A DNA stretch of 64,000 nt from Amycolatopsis iheyensis (GTDB taxonomy: Bacteria; Actinomycetota; Actinomycetes; Mycobacteriales; Pseudonocardiaceae): the NCBI RefSeq assembly GCF_024703995.1, contig NZ_JAMXQV010000014.1, forward strand, positions 62,001-126,000, read 5' to 3'. The position numbers and the translations under genes are program-made. Below the pieces are notes generated by a model. The model worked only from the letters and a program-made list of their open reading frames with translations. It was not told the DNA's origin and did no database searches. Shown piece by piece: positions 1 to 9,200 of this stretch. Position 1 is the first letter of the stretch; every line of letters starts with the position of its first letter.

Positions 1-1083
1 GTTGGGCGGGCAGGAGCCCTGCTCGTAGGTGTGCAGGTCGATGCCGAGGATGCTGCCGGGGACGCCGCGGTAGATCACGACTTCCTCGTCCGCACCTTCG
101 CCGACATAGTACTGACTCAGCACGAAGTACCGGGTGGCGATGGCGGCCGCGGCGAGCACCACGAGCACCACCAGCGCCCCGGCCAGCCAGCGGAACCGCT
201 TCCGGCGCTTGGCCTTGGGATCTTCGGTGGGCTGCGGCAGCTCCGGGCGCGGCTGCGGCGGGGGCTGGGTCAGCGCCCTGGCCCGCGCCGCGGGCGAATC
301 ACCCTGGTGCCGCTCGTCGCTGCCGTCGCCGGCGGCGCCGCCCACGATGGGCGCGTCCTCGCCGAAGTCGACGTCGACGACGTCGGCGATGATCACCGTG
401 ACGTTGTCGGTGCCGCCGCCCTTGAGTGCCAGCTCGATCATCCGGTCCGCGCACTGCTGCGGGTCCGGGATCTGCACGGCCTCGGCCAGCGTCTCGTCGC
501 TGACCATGCCGGACAGGCCGTCCGAGCAGATCAGGTACCGGTCGCCGGAGCGGGCCTCGCGCACGGTGAGGCTCGGCTCGACCTCGTGCCCGGTCAGCGC
601 CTTGAGCAGCAGTGACCGCTGCGGGTGCACCGCCGCCTCTTCGGGCGTGATCCGGCCCTGTTCGAGGAGCTCGTTGACGAAGCTGTCGTCGCGCGTGATC
701 TGCGCGAACTGGCCACCGCGCAACAGGTACGCGCGGGAGTCGCCGACGTGCACCAGGCCGAGGCGGTTGCCGGCGAACAGGACGGCGGTGAGCGTGGTGC
801 CCATGCCGTCGAGGTCGGGGTCCTGCGAGACGAGTTCGGCGATGGCGGCGTTGCCGTTGGCCACCGCCTCGCGCAACTGGGCGAGGAGGTCGTCACCCGG
901 CTCGTCGTCGTCGAGCGGCGCGAGCGAGGCGATGACGACCTTGCTGGCCACCTCACCCGCCGCGTGACCACCCATGCCGTCGGCGAGCGCGAGCAGGCGA
1001 GGGCCGGCGTACACGGAGTCCTGGTTGCTCGAACGCACCAGGCCCCGGTCGCTGCGGGCTGCGTAGCGGAGGACGAGAGTCAT
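1..1083 (-). CDS. pstP: PstP, PP2C-family protein Ser/Thr phosphatase (3' end outside window)
   Basis: Metal-dependent phosphatase that reverses PknA/PknB-type phosphorylation. I translated the minus strand from ATG at 1083; the frame stays open to base 1, so 361 residues are visible. PP2C motifs occur in order: NQD at 20-22, ADGMGGH at 34-40, MGTT near 94-97, HVGDSRAY at 112-119, SDG at 187-189 and GGTDN at 223-227, giving the metal-binding aspartates. A proline-rich linker and an RRKR stretch lead to one membrane helix near 298-318, then an extracellular part, as in mycobacterial PstP. Its ATG overlaps the fhaB stop (ATGA), indicating translational coupling. RodA, PBP and PknA/PknB genes are expected beyond the window edge. 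Confidence 0.95.
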   Translation of the reverse strand, partial: MTLVLRYAARSDRGLVRSSNQDSVYAGPRLLALADGMGGHAAGEVASKVVIASLAPLDDDEPGDDLLAQLREAVANGNAAIAELVSQDPDLDGMGTTLTAVLFAGNRLGLVHVGDSRAYLLRGGQFAQITRDDSFVNELLEQGRITPEEAAVHPQRSLLLKALTGHEVEPSLTVREARSGDRYLICSDGLSGMVSDETLAEAVQIPDPQQCADRMIELALKGGGTDNVTVIIADVVDVDFGEDAPIVGGAAGDGSDERHQGDSPAARARALTQPPPQPRPELPQPTEDPKAKRRKRFRWLAGALVVLVVLAAAAIATRYFVLSQYYVGEGADEEVVIYRGVPGSILGIDLHTYEQGSCPPN

Positions 1084-1541
1084 GGGCGAAGCTCGATCAC
1101 CGTCTTGCCGATCCGGATGGGGACTCCGAGCGGGACCCGGAGGGGTGCAGTGACCTTAGCCCGGTCCAGGTAGGTCCCGTTCGTCGAGCCCAGATCTTCC
1201 ACGTACCAGTCCTCACCGCGCTGGGCGATCCGGGCGTGCCGGGTCGACGCGTAGTCGTCGTCGAGCACCAACGTGGAGTCGTCGGCGCGGCCGATCAGGA
1301 TCGGCCGGCCGTCCAGCGCGATGCGGGTCCCGGCGAGCGCGCCGTGCGTCACCAGCAGCTGCTGCGGCGACTTGCTGTTGCGCGGCTTCTTCTCCTTCTT
1401 GCGCCCGAAGGTCGGCACCTGGACGCGCATGCCCGACGCCGCGTAGAGGTCCGAGCGGACGACTCTGAGCGCGGCGAACACGAAGAGCCAGAGCAGCACG
1501 AGAAAGCCCACTCTGGTGAGTTGTACGACCAGCTCTGGCAC
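1080..1541 (-). CDS. fhaB: FhaB (FipA-like) membrane-anchored FHA-domain protein
   Basis: 153-residue phosphothreonine-binding adaptor of the PknA/PknB signalling system. The start PELVVQLTR is the family's typical N-terminus and runs into a single membrane helix at about 8-28. A basic linker (RKKEKKPR) follows, then a C-terminal FHA domain at about 78-150 with the fold's hallmarks GRADDS, STRHARI and GSTNGTYLD. It lies between fhaA and pstP on the same strand and its stop overlaps the pstP start by four bases, so the three genes are very likely one operon. Confidence 0.95.
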   Translation of the reverse strand: MPELVVQLTRVGFLVLLWLFVFAALRVVRSDLYAASGMRVQVPTFGRKKEKKPRNSKSPQQLLVTHGALAGTRIALDGRPILIGRADDSTLVLDDDYASTRHARIAQRGEDWYVEDLGSTNGTYLDRAKVTAPLRVPLGVPIRIGKTVIELRP

Positions 1542-1642
1542 TTGGTGTGTCCGCTCCCGACTTCATCCGCGCAGCCGCGACGCGGGTACGCCGCGGTCCC
1601 CCCGCACGTCAATTCTGCGGGAACAGTATTCCGTGCCCCCAG

Positions 1643-2872
1643 TCAGCCCTGTGTACGGAACACGAGGGAGGAATGCCCCACCCGGATGACGTCGCCATCC
1701 GCGAGCTGCCAGGTCTGGACCGGAGTGCCGTTCACGGTCGTGCCGTTGGTCGAGCCGATGTCGGCGAGCGTCGCGCTCTGGCCGTCCCAGGTGATCTCCA
1801 GGTGCCGGCGGGAGACGCCGGTGTCCGGGAGGCGGAAGTCGGCGTCCTGGCCGCGGCCCACGACGTTCCCGCCCTGCTTGAGCGAGTACGTGCGGTTCGA
1901 GCCGTCGTCGAGCTGCAGGCTCGCGGCGAGCTGGCGGCCCGGCGCGGGCTGGGCGTACCCGCCCTGCTGCTGGCCGTACGGGTCGCCGGCCGGCTGGCCG
2001 TACGCCTGCTGCTGGCCGTACTGGTCGTAGCCGCCCTGCTGCTGGCCGCCGTACTGGTCGTAGCCGGGCTGCTGCTGACCGCCGTACTGGTCGTACCCGG
2101 GCTGCTGGTAGCCGCCCTGGTCGTAGCCGCCCTGCTGGGGCTGCGCGTAACCCTGGTCGTAGCCGCCCTGCTGGGGCTGGCCGTAACCCTGGTCGTAGCC
2201 GCCCTGCTGGGGCTGCGCGTACCCGCCCTGGTCGTAGCCACCCTGCTGGTAGCCGCCCTGGTCGTAGCCGCCGCCCTGGGGCTGGCCGTAGCCACCTTGG
2301 TCGTAGCCACCCTGCTGCTGGCCGTAACCCTGGTCGTACCCGGGCTGCTGGCCACCCTGCTGTCCGTAGCCGTACTGGCCCTGCTGGCCGTACGGGTCAC
2401 CCTGGTCGTATTGGCCGTAGCCGGGGGGCTGGCTCATTGCTGGGTCTCCTGCGTTGCTGGGTCGTGCCGACCGTGGTGAACCGGCGCCTGAGGGGCGGGC
2501 GTCGGGATCGACGGACGAACGGGTCTTGAACTGTCCAGTATGCAGCGCCTCGTTGCGCTCGAGTGATACGACGACGTCACCATAGGTGTCCAGGCCTTCG
2601 GCGGCGAGGTGTTCCGCCACCGCCTTGGCGAGGACCTGGGTGACGCGTTGCTCGTCACCGGCCATGCGTTCGTGGTCAGCCGCCCCCAGGGACACGATGT
2701 AGTGATTCGGGGCGAGCTGCCGACCGCCTGCCAGCTCACGAACGTTCTCCTCACTCTCCCGCTCGAGCGCGATCGCCACTTCCTGCGTGACGACGTTGCC
2801 ACCGAACATGCGCGCGAAAGTGTTCCCCACCAGGTTCTCGAGTCGCCTGTCGAATCTCTCGGCGCGGCCCAC
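1643..2872 (-). CDS. fhaA: FhaA, DUF3662 plus Q/G/Y-rich linker plus FHA domain
   Basis: Phosphothreonine-binding adaptor that in mycobacteria is linked to cell-wall synthesis and MviN. About 409 residues: an N-terminal DUF3662-type domain (about 1-115, with VGNTFARMFGG and NHYIVSLG), a linker of about 150 residues made almost only of G, Q, Y, D and P, and a C-terminal FHA domain (VGRGQDADFRLPD, SRRHLEI, GSTNGT). I chose GTG at 2872 because an AGGAGG sits 9-10 nt before it; the longer frame begins at a GTG inside that Shine-Dalgarno region. It heads the fhaA-fhaB-pstP group. Confidence 0.93.
   Translation of the reverse strand: MGRAERFDRRLENLVGNTFARMFGGNVVTQEVAIALERESEENVRELAGGRQLAPNHYIVSLGAADHERMAGDEQRVTQVLAKAVAEHLAAEGLDTYGDVVVSLERNEALHTGQFKTRSSVDPDARPSGAGSPRSARPSNAGDPAMSQPPGYGQYDQGDPYGQQGQYGYGQQGGQQPGYDQGYGQQQGGYDQGGYGQPQGGGYDQGGYQQGGYDQGGYAQPQQGGYDQGYGQPQQGGYDQGYAQPQQGGYDQGGYQQPGYDQYGGQQQPGYDQYGGQQQGGYDQYGQQQAYGQPAGDPYGQQQGGYAQPAPGRQLAASLQLDDGSNRTYSLKQGGNVVGRGQDADFRLPDTGVSRRHLEITWDGQSATLADIGSTNGTTVNGTPVQTWQLADGDVIRVGHSSLVFRTQG
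1935..2425 (-). repeat. Degenerate tandem codon repeats in fhaA encoding GYDQGGYxQPQQ-like units
   Basis: In-frame imperfect repeats of about 24-39 bases encode blocks such as GGYDQGGYGQPQ, PGYDQYGGQQ and QQGGYDQG. They form the disordered linker between the DUF3662 and FHA domains. The composition resembles low-complexity condensate-forming regions. Copy number probably varies between strains through slippage. Confidence 0.85.
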
Positions 2873-2969
2873 CGGGGAAAACCTCCTCACGCTCGTGCTT
2901 CCGCATCGATCCTATCCGGGTGAGCGAGCCTCGACACGGCCCCCGGTGAAACCCGTCGAAACGACCTGC

Positions 2970-2980
2970 TAGTCTTCTCT
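2970..2980 (+). promoter_or_regulatory. Probable -10 region upstream of tRNA-Leu
   Basis: TAGTCT at 2970-2975 lies 27 nt before the mature tRNA. A seven-base inverted repeat (CTTCTCT at 2974-2980, AGAGAAG at 2991-2997) would sit in the 5' leader. Confidence 0.4.
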
Positions 2981-3002
2981 TCGCTGTCAGAGAGAAGCAC
3001 TC

Positions 3003-3085
3003 GGGCGAGTGGCGGAATGGCAGACGCGCACGGTTCAGGTCCGTGTGTCCGAAAGGACGTGAGGGTTCAACTCCCTCCTCGCCCA
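3003..3085 (+). tRNA. leuT: tRNA-Leu (anticodon CAG)
   Basis: Acceptor stem GGGCGAG (3003-3009) pairs with CTCGCCC (3078-3084), followed by discriminator A at 3085. The anticodon stem CACGG/CCGTG encloses TTCAGGT, giving CAG, which reads CUG. A long variable arm and a T arm GAGGG-TTCAACT-CCCTC follow, as expected for a class II tRNA. CCA is not encoded. Mycobacteria also have a leucine tRNA next to fhaA. Confidence 0.96.
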
Positions 3086-3090
3086 CATCG

Positions 3091-3124
3091 AAAGGGCCCC
3101 GGCTGGTTGCCGGGGCCCTTTTTC
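3091..3124 (+). terminator. Rho-independent terminator of tRNA-Leu
   Basis: A 13-bp stem (AAAGGGCCCCGGC, loop TGGTT, then the complementary arm) starts 5 nt after the tRNA and ends in a T run. Confidence 0.9.
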
Positions 3125-3220
3125 GTGTGCCGTGGGCCGCCGCGGAAATTTCTGCCCGGGTGGGGAATATCACCCGTTTGGCTCTGCGTGGTGTTCGCTC
3201 ACGGCGGACTTTCGGGTGTA

Positions 3221-3961
3221 TCAGGCTGTCGATTTGGCGACCCAGGTCGCCAGCACGTCGGCCCGGCTCGTCGTCTCGATGCCCGCGTGGGGGCAGCCCG
3301 GGCCGGTCGCCTCGATCGCCACCAGCTCGGTCCCGGTGAAGTAGGGCGCGCCCGAGTCGTACAGGCACGCGCTCGTGGTGATGTCCGGGGCCGCGCCGCG
3401 GACGCCCAGGGTGGCCTGCTCGACCTTGGCGACCGCCACCGTGCCCTGCTGCATCCGGGTCGCCGGCTTGGGGTCCGTGCCGGTCAGGCTGCCCCAGCCG
3501 GCCAGCGTGAGCTGCTGGCCGACCTTCGGCACCGCGTGGCTCAGCTTCAGGGGCGCGACGGTCGTCACCGGGGTGTCGAGCTTGATCAGGGCGACGTCGC
3601 TGCCGGTGGCCTGGACCACCTCGGTCACCTTGCGGGCGACGCCCGACTCCGTCGCCTCGTCGACCAGGCCCAGCGTCGCCGTCGTGGGGTACGGCGTCTT
3701 CCCGGAGACGCGGTTGCGCTGGGCGTCGTGGAAGCAGTGCCCGGTGGTCAGGACCCAGCCGGGGGCGACCAGCGCGCCCGTGCAATAGCTGCTGTACGTC
3801 GAGCCGTCGGGGCGCGGGATCTTCGTCATCGCGAGCTTCGCGACGAACCCGAACTGCCCGGGTGGCACGTCGGACCCGTGGGCGATCCCCGGCGCGGCCA
3901 AGGCGGCGGGGGCGGTGGAGATGGTCAGGACAGCAGCGGCGAGCAGGGCGCGCAGGCGCAT
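3221..3961 (-). CDS. Secreted trypsin-like (S1) serine protease, paralogue 1
   Basis: 246-residue extracellular protease. A Sec signal (about 1-22, ending ALA) leads into a chymotrypsin fold. Triad: His75 in TTGHC, Asp122 in SDVALI, Ser203 in YDSGAP. The usual GDSGGP motif is changed: the glycine of the oxyanion hole (chymotrypsin Gly193) is Tyr and the next glycine is Ala. The S1-pocket position six before Ser203 is Ser rather than Asp, so trypsin-like Arg/Lys specificity is not expected. No pro-region with a dibasic activation site is evident. It is the most divergent of three tandem same-strand paralogues (3.2-5.7 kb). Confidence 0.88.
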   Translation of the reverse strand: MRLRALLAAAVLTISTAPAALAAPGIAHGSDVPPGQFGFVAKLAMTKIPRPDGSTYSSYCTGALVAPGWVLTTGHCFHDAQRNRVSGKTPYPTTATLGLVDEATESGVARKVTEVVQATGSDVALIKLDTPVTTVAPLKLSHAVPKVGQQLTLAGWGSLTGTDPKPATRMQQGTVAVAKVEQATLGVRGAAPDITTSACLYDSGAPYFTGTELVAIEATGPGCPHAGIETTSRADVLATWVAKSTA

Positions 3962-4034
3962 TCTTCCCCTTCGTCGAATCGGTGGTCGGCGTTCGACGTT
4001 AGGGCCGCGGCCTGCCCCGCGGAATTCCCTGGCC

Positions 4035-4068
4035 GGGCGTCACCCGACCGCGCGGCCGGGTGACGCCC
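4035..4068 (-). terminator. Hairpin terminator downstream of protease 2
   Basis: GGGCGTCACCCG (4035-4046) pairs perfectly with CGGGTGACGCCC (4057-4068) across a 10-nt loop, starting 9 nt after the protease 2 stop. There is no U-tract, which is common in actinobacteria. Confidence 0.75.
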
Positions 4069-4077
4069 GAAGGGAGG

Positions 4078-4830
4078 TCAGCCGGTGTGCGAGGCGATCC
4101 AGTCCGCGACGACGTCGACCCGCGAAGTCGTCTCGAGCTGGTTGTGCGGGCAGTCCGGCCCGGACGACTCGACCGAGACCAGCTGGCCACCGGAGCCGGC
4201 GGCGACGAAGTAGGGCGCACCGGAGTCGTACACGCAGGCGCTCGTCGTGGACGTCGGCGCGACGCCCTGCACACCCAGCGTCGAGGTGGCGACCTGGCCG
4301 ATCTTCACCGTGCCCTGCTGCAGCTTCGTCGACGGCGTCGGATTGGTCGCCGTGAGGCTGCCCCAGCCGGCGAGCGTCAGCTGCTGGCCGAGCGACGGCG
4401 TGAGCCGGTTGACCGTCAGCGGCGTGATGCCGGTGACGGCGGTGTCGAGCGTGGCGATCGCGATGTCGTTCGCCGCGGCCTGGTAGACGGTGACGACGTT
4501 GCGCGTCACGCCCGGCGTGCTCTGGTTGACGGTGCCGAGCAGCACCGACGTCGGGTACGGCACCGGGCCGGAGACCCGGTTGCGGTTGGCGTCGTGGAAG
4601 CAGTGGCCGGCGGTGATGATCCACTTCGCCGCGATCAACGCACCCGAGCAGGCGCTGTTGTACTTGGTGCCGTCGGGTTTCGGGATGTTCGTCATCGTGA
4701 GCTTCGCGGCGAACTTGAACGTCCCCGCCGGGACGTCGGCGCCGTTGGCCACGGCGGCCGCCGGGCTCGCGGTGGCGAGCCCGGCGGCCAAGGTGAGCAG
4801 GGCAGCGGAAAACACAGCGCGAACGCGCAT
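4078..4830 (-). CDS. Secreted trypsin-like (S1) serine protease, paralogue 2
   Basis: 250 residues with a Sec signal peptide (cleavage near ASPAAA-V). Catalytic His76 (ITAGHC), Asp122 (NDIAIA) and Ser203 (YDSGAP) line up with the other two copies, as do Cys61/Cys77 and the cysteines around the active serine. The long frame extends upstream to 5469 without a stop, but signal peptide and paralogy put the start at ATG 4830. The body is closer to paralogue 3 than to paralogue 1, suggesting a recent duplication. It has its own downstream hairpin, so it is probably transcribed independently. Confidence 0.88.
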   Translation of the reverse strand: MRVRAVFSAALLTLAAGLATASPAAAVANGADVPAGTFKFAAKLTMTNIPKPDGTKYNSACSGALIAAKWIITAGHCFHDANRNRVSGPVPYPTSVLLGTVNQSTPGVTRNVVTVYQAAANDIAIATLDTAVTGITPLTVNRLTPSLGQQLTLAGWGSLTATNPTPSTKLQQGTVKIGQVATSTLGVQGVAPTSTTSACVYDSGAPYFVAAGSGGQLVSVESSGPDCPHNQLETTSRVDVVADWIASHTG

Positions 4831-4919
4831 CGGTGGATCCCCCTTGTCACGCACCGGCGGTCGAAGGCCGGTGATCACTTTCGAGGGTAGCGAGACCGAA
4901 GCGCGGGAAACTGCGCCGT

Positions 4920-5675
4920 TCAGCCCAAGTGCGAAGCGATCCAGTCCGCGACGACGTCCGCCCGCGCGGTGGTCTCCGCCTGGTCGTGGGGGCAGTCCGG
5001 GCCGTCGCTCTCGATGGACACCAGCCGGCCGCCGCTCTTGCCCGACGGGACGAAGTACGGCGCGCCCGAGTCGTACGTGCACGCGCTCGTCGTCGACGTC
5101 GGGGCGAAGCCCTTCACCCCGGTGTACTGCGCGTCGACCGTCGCGACCTTCATGACGCCCTGCTGCAGCTTCGTGCCCGGCGTCGGGTCGACCGACGTGA
5201 GGCTGCCCCAGCCTGCGAGCGTCACCTTCTGGCCCACCACCGGCGCCTTGCGGCTGATCGAGAGCGGCTCGATGCCGTAGACCGGCTTGTCGAGCTCGGC
5301 GATCGCGATGTCGTTGCTCGGTGACTGGTACACGGTGACGACGTTGCGGGTGACGCCCGGCTTGGCCACGGTCGTCGTGCCCAGCAGCACCGACGTCGGG
5401 TACGGCACCGGGCCGGAGACCGGGTTGCGGGCCGCGTCGTGGAAGCAGTGGCCCGCGGTGATGATCCACTTCTTGGCGATCAGGGAACCCGAGCAGGCGC
5501 TGTTGTACTTGGTGCCATCGGGTTTCGGGATGTCCGTCATGGTCAGCTTCGCGGCGAACTTGAACGTTCCCTGCGGGACGTCGGAGCCGTTGGCCACGGC
5601 CGACGCCGGCGCCGCGGTGACCACCGCGGCGGCGAGCGCGAACAACGTCGCGGAGAGCAAAGCGCGTGTGCGCAT
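4920..5675 (-). CDS. Secreted trypsin-like (S1) serine protease, paralogue 3
   Basis: 251 residues: signal peptide about 1-26 (ending ASA), mature start VANGSDVPQGTFKF shared with paralogue 2, His76, Asp122 and Ser203 in YDSGAP. The oxyanion-hole Gly-to-Tyr change is conserved here too, so it is a subfamily feature rather than decay. An 89-bp gap separates it from paralogue 2. The substrate cannot be read from sequence; a role in extracellular protein breakdown is an inference. Confidence 0.88.
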   Translation of the reverse strand: MRTRALLSATLFALAAAVVTAAPASAVANGSDVPQGTFKFAAKLTMTDIPKPDGTKYNSACSGSLIAKKWIITAGHCFHDAARNPVSGPVPYPTSVLLGTTTVAKPGVTRNVVTVYQSPSNDIAIAELDKPVYGIEPLSISRKAPVVGQKVTLAGWGSLTSVDPTPGTKLQQGVMKVATVDAQYTGVKGFAPTSTTSACTYDSGAPYFVPSGKSGGRLVSIESDGPDCPHDQAETTARADVVADWIASHLG

Positions 5676-5729
5676 GGAAAAACCCCCGGATCAGGGCCGG
5701 CTTGGGGGCCGGCGATGGGGGCGAGGGTA

Positions 5730-5761
5730 GCGGTGGTGGCGGGTTCGCACGCCACCACCGC
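5730..5761 (-). terminator. Hairpin downstream of the FKBP gene
   Basis: GCGGTGGTGGCG (5730-5741) and CGCCACCACCGC (5750-5761) form a 12-bp stem just past the FKBP stop at 5770. An A/T run lies on the gene-proximal side, so as a U-tract terminator it would suit plus-strand transcripts better. Confidence 0.6.
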
Positions 5762-5769
5762 GAAAAAAG

Positions 5770-6144
5770 CTAGTTCACGCCGACCAGGTCGACGACGAAG
5801 ATCAGGGTCTCGCCCGGCTTGATCACGCCGCCCGCGCCGCGGTCGCCGTAGGCCAGGTGCGGCGGGATGACGAGCCGGCGGCGGCCGCCGATCTTCATGC
5901 CCGCGACGCCCTGGTCCCAGCCGGAGATGACCTGGCCGGCGCCGAGGCCGAAGCGCAGCGGCTCACCGCGGTCCCACGAGGCGTCGAACTGCTCGCCGGT
6001 GGAGTGCGAGACGCCGACGTAGTGCACGGTGACGGCCTTGCCGGGGGTGGCTTCCGCGCCGTCACCGACCGTGATGTCGGTGATCTCGAGGTCGGCCGGA
6101 GGGTTGCCCTCGGGGCGGTCGATCTGTGGCTTTTCCAAGGTCAT
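5770..6144 (-). CDS. FKBP-type peptidyl-prolyl cis-trans isomerase
   Basis: 124-residue single-domain cytoplasmic FKBP that speeds prolyl isomerisation during folding. Diagnostic segments are VTVHYVG, FDASWDRGEPLRF, GAGQVISGWDQGV and AYGDRGAGGVIKPGETL, the drug-binding pocket residues of the FKBP12 fold. No signal peptide is present. I prefer ATG at 6144 (MTLEKPQ); a GTG six codons upstream (6162) is in frame and cannot be excluded. It is divergent from the acylase gene at 6284 and followed by a hairpin. Confidence 0.9.
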   Translation of the reverse strand: MTLEKPQIDRPEGNPPADLEITDITVGDGAEATPGKAVTVHYVGVSHSTGEQFDASWDRGEPLRFGLGAGQVISGWDQGVAGMKIGGRRRLVIPPHLAYGDRGAGGVIKPGETLIFVVDLVGVN

Positions 6145-6283
6145 AGCACTCACCGTACCCACGCGCGCGAGGCTGCGCCGTTCGGACTACGTCCAAGGGC
6201 TGAAAAACGCGAAAAGTCTTCACACTTCAGCTACTGCTCGGTAGCGTGCGCTTCGTCACTCTTCTGACTGAGGGGAGCCCGGC

Positions 6284-9200
6284 ATGCGACGTGGCATCCG
6301 CGCCCTGACCTTGACGGCACTGGGGGCCCTCGTGGCCGGCCTCACCCAAGTCGCCGTCACCGCTCCGGCCGCACAGGCGGCCGCGTCGCCCGACGACTAC
6401 TGCGGCGGGCAGTGCAACGACATCCTGCCGCCCGGCGAACAGGGCAGCGCCACCCTCGCCGAGATCCTGGCGCACAAGGTGCTGGGCACCCGGCCCGCGC
6501 ACGCGGCCGACCAGCTCGGCAAGTACGCCTCGCTGGCCGGCGGCTACCAGTCGCTGACCACCAGCACGATCAGCCAGTACTTCAACGACGCTTCGTTCGG
6601 AGTCGCGGCCGACCAGGTCGCGAGCACGACGAAGCCGCGTTCGGACGTCACGATCGTGCGCGACAAGGCACTCGGCGTCCCGCACATCACCGGGACCACC
6701 CGCAGCGGCACCGAGTTCGGCGCCGGGTACGCCGCCGCGCAGGACCGGCTGTGGCTGATGGACGTCCTGCGCCACGCCGCCCGCGGGCAGGTCACCCCGT
6801 TCGCCGGTGGCGCCGAGGCGAACCGCGAGCTGGAACAGCAGTTCTTCTCGAACGCGCCGTACACCGAGGCCGAGCTGCAGCAGCAGATCGACCGCGTCGC
6901 GGGCAGCGGCCCGCGGGGCGCGCAGGGCCTGGCCGACGCGCAGGCCTACGTCGACGGCATCAACAAGTACATCAACGACTCCCACAGCGGCCGGTACTTC
7001 CCCGGCGAGTACGTGCTGACCGGGCACGTCGACGCGATCACCAACGCCGGCACGATCGACCCCTTCAAGCTGACCGACCTCGTCGCGCTCGCCTCGCTGG
7101 TCGGCGCCGAGTTCGGCGCGGGCGGCGGCGGTGAGGTGCAGAACGCCATCGCGAAGCTCGCGATGCAGGAGAAGTACGGCGTCGTGCAGGGCGAGAAGGT
7201 GTGGCAGAGCCTGCGCTCCGAGGACGACCCCGAAGCCGTCAAGACGCTGCACGACGGCCAGACCTTCCCGTACGGCAAGACGCCCGCCAACGCGGTCGGG
7301 CGGGCCATGCCGGACAAGGGCTCGGTGACCGGGCAGCAGCTGGTGTTCGACCAGACCGGCTCGGCCGCGACCGCGACGCCGTCCACTGTGGACGTCGCCG
7401 CGCCCGCCGACCAGGAGCCCGCCCGCGGGATGTTCGAGAACGGCGTGCTGCCGGGGAACATGCTGAGCGAGAAGCACGGCATGTCCAACGCGCTGCTCGT
7501 CTCCGGCGCGCACACCGCCAGCGGCCACCCGGTCGCCGTGTTCGGCCCGCAGACCGGTTACTTCGCACCGCAGCTGCTGCTGTTGCAGGAGCTGCAGGGT
7601 CCGGGCATCTCCTCGCGCGGCGCGGCCTTCGCCGGGCTGAGCATGTACACGCTGCTGGGCCGCGGCCAGGACTACTCGTGGAGCGCGACGACGTCGGCCC
7701 AGGACATCATCGACACCTACGCGCTGACGCTGTGCGACCCGAGCGGCAAGGCGCCGACGAAGGACTCGAACTACTACACCTGGCAAGGCCAGTGCATCCC
7801 GATGGACACCGTCGAGGTGAAGAACGCCTGGAAGCCGACCGTCGCCGACGGGACCGCGGCCGGGTCGTACACCTTGCGCAGCTACCGGACGAAGTACGGG
7901 CCGGTGCAGAGCCGGGCGACGGTCGGCGGCAAGCCGGTGGCGTACGCGGCGCTGCGCTCGTCGTACTTCCACGAGGTCGACTCCCTGATCGGCTTCCAGG
8001 AGCTGAACGACCCGGGCTTCATCCACTCGGCGGCCGACTTCCAGAAGGCCGCGGCCGACATCAACTACACCTTCAACTGGTTCTACGCCGACTCGAAGGA
8101 CATCGCGTACTTCAACTCCGGCAGCAACCCGTCGCGGCAGTCCAATGTGGACCCGAACATGCCGGTGTGGGGCGACCAGGGCCACGACTGGAACGGCTGG
8201 AACCCGGCCGGGAACGTCGCGACCTACACGCCGGCGTCGCAGCACCCGCAGTCGGTCAACCAGGACTACTACGTCAGCTGGAACAACGCGCAGGCCAACG
8301 GCTACGCGGCCGCGGGCGCGGACAAGTCGGCCGTGCACCGCGTCGACCTGCTCGACACGCGGGTCAAGACGATGATCCTCACCGGCCGCAAGGTCACCCG
8401 GGTCAACCTGACGCAGGCGATGGAGGACGCCGCGCTGGCCGACCTGCGCGCCGAGCGCGTCCTGCCGCTGCTGCTGCAGGTGCTCGACAAGACACCCACC
8501 ACCGGCGCGGCGGCCGACGCCGAGGCGAAGCTCAAGACGTGGCTGGCGAACGGCCACCTGCGCCAGGAGACGTCGCCGGGCAGCAAGGCGTACGCGGACG
8601 CCGACGCGATCCGCATCTTCGACGCCTGGTGGCCGCTGCTCGTGCAGGCCGAGTTCAAGCCGGGCATGGGTGACGACGCCTACAACGCGATGACCGGCGT
8701 GATCGGCATCAACGAAAGCCCGTCCGGCTGGCAGAACGGCAACGGGCAGCACACCGGTCAGCCGCACAAGGGCTCGTCGTTCCAGGTCGGCTGGTGGGGT
8801 TACGTCAGCAAGGACATCCGGCAGGTGCTCGGCCAGCCGGTGGCCGGCCCGCTCGGCCAGACGTTCTGCGGCGGCGGCAACCTCACGACGTGCCGCCAGG
8901 CCCTCGTCGACTCGCTGACCACGGCCGCCGGCCAGGCCGCGAACACCGTCTACCCCGGGGACGGCAGCTGCTCCGCGGGTGACCAGTGGTGCGCCGACAC
9001 GATCATCCACAACCCGCTCGGCGGCATCACGCAGGACAAGATCAGCTGGCAGAACCGCCCGACGTTCCAGCAGGTCGTCGAGTACACCGCGCACCGCGGC
9101 GACAACATCGCCAACCTCGCGCCGGGGAAGACGGTCAGCGCCACGAGCGCCGAGACCGGCTTCTACAACTCCCCGGCGTCGAACGCGATCGACGGCACCA

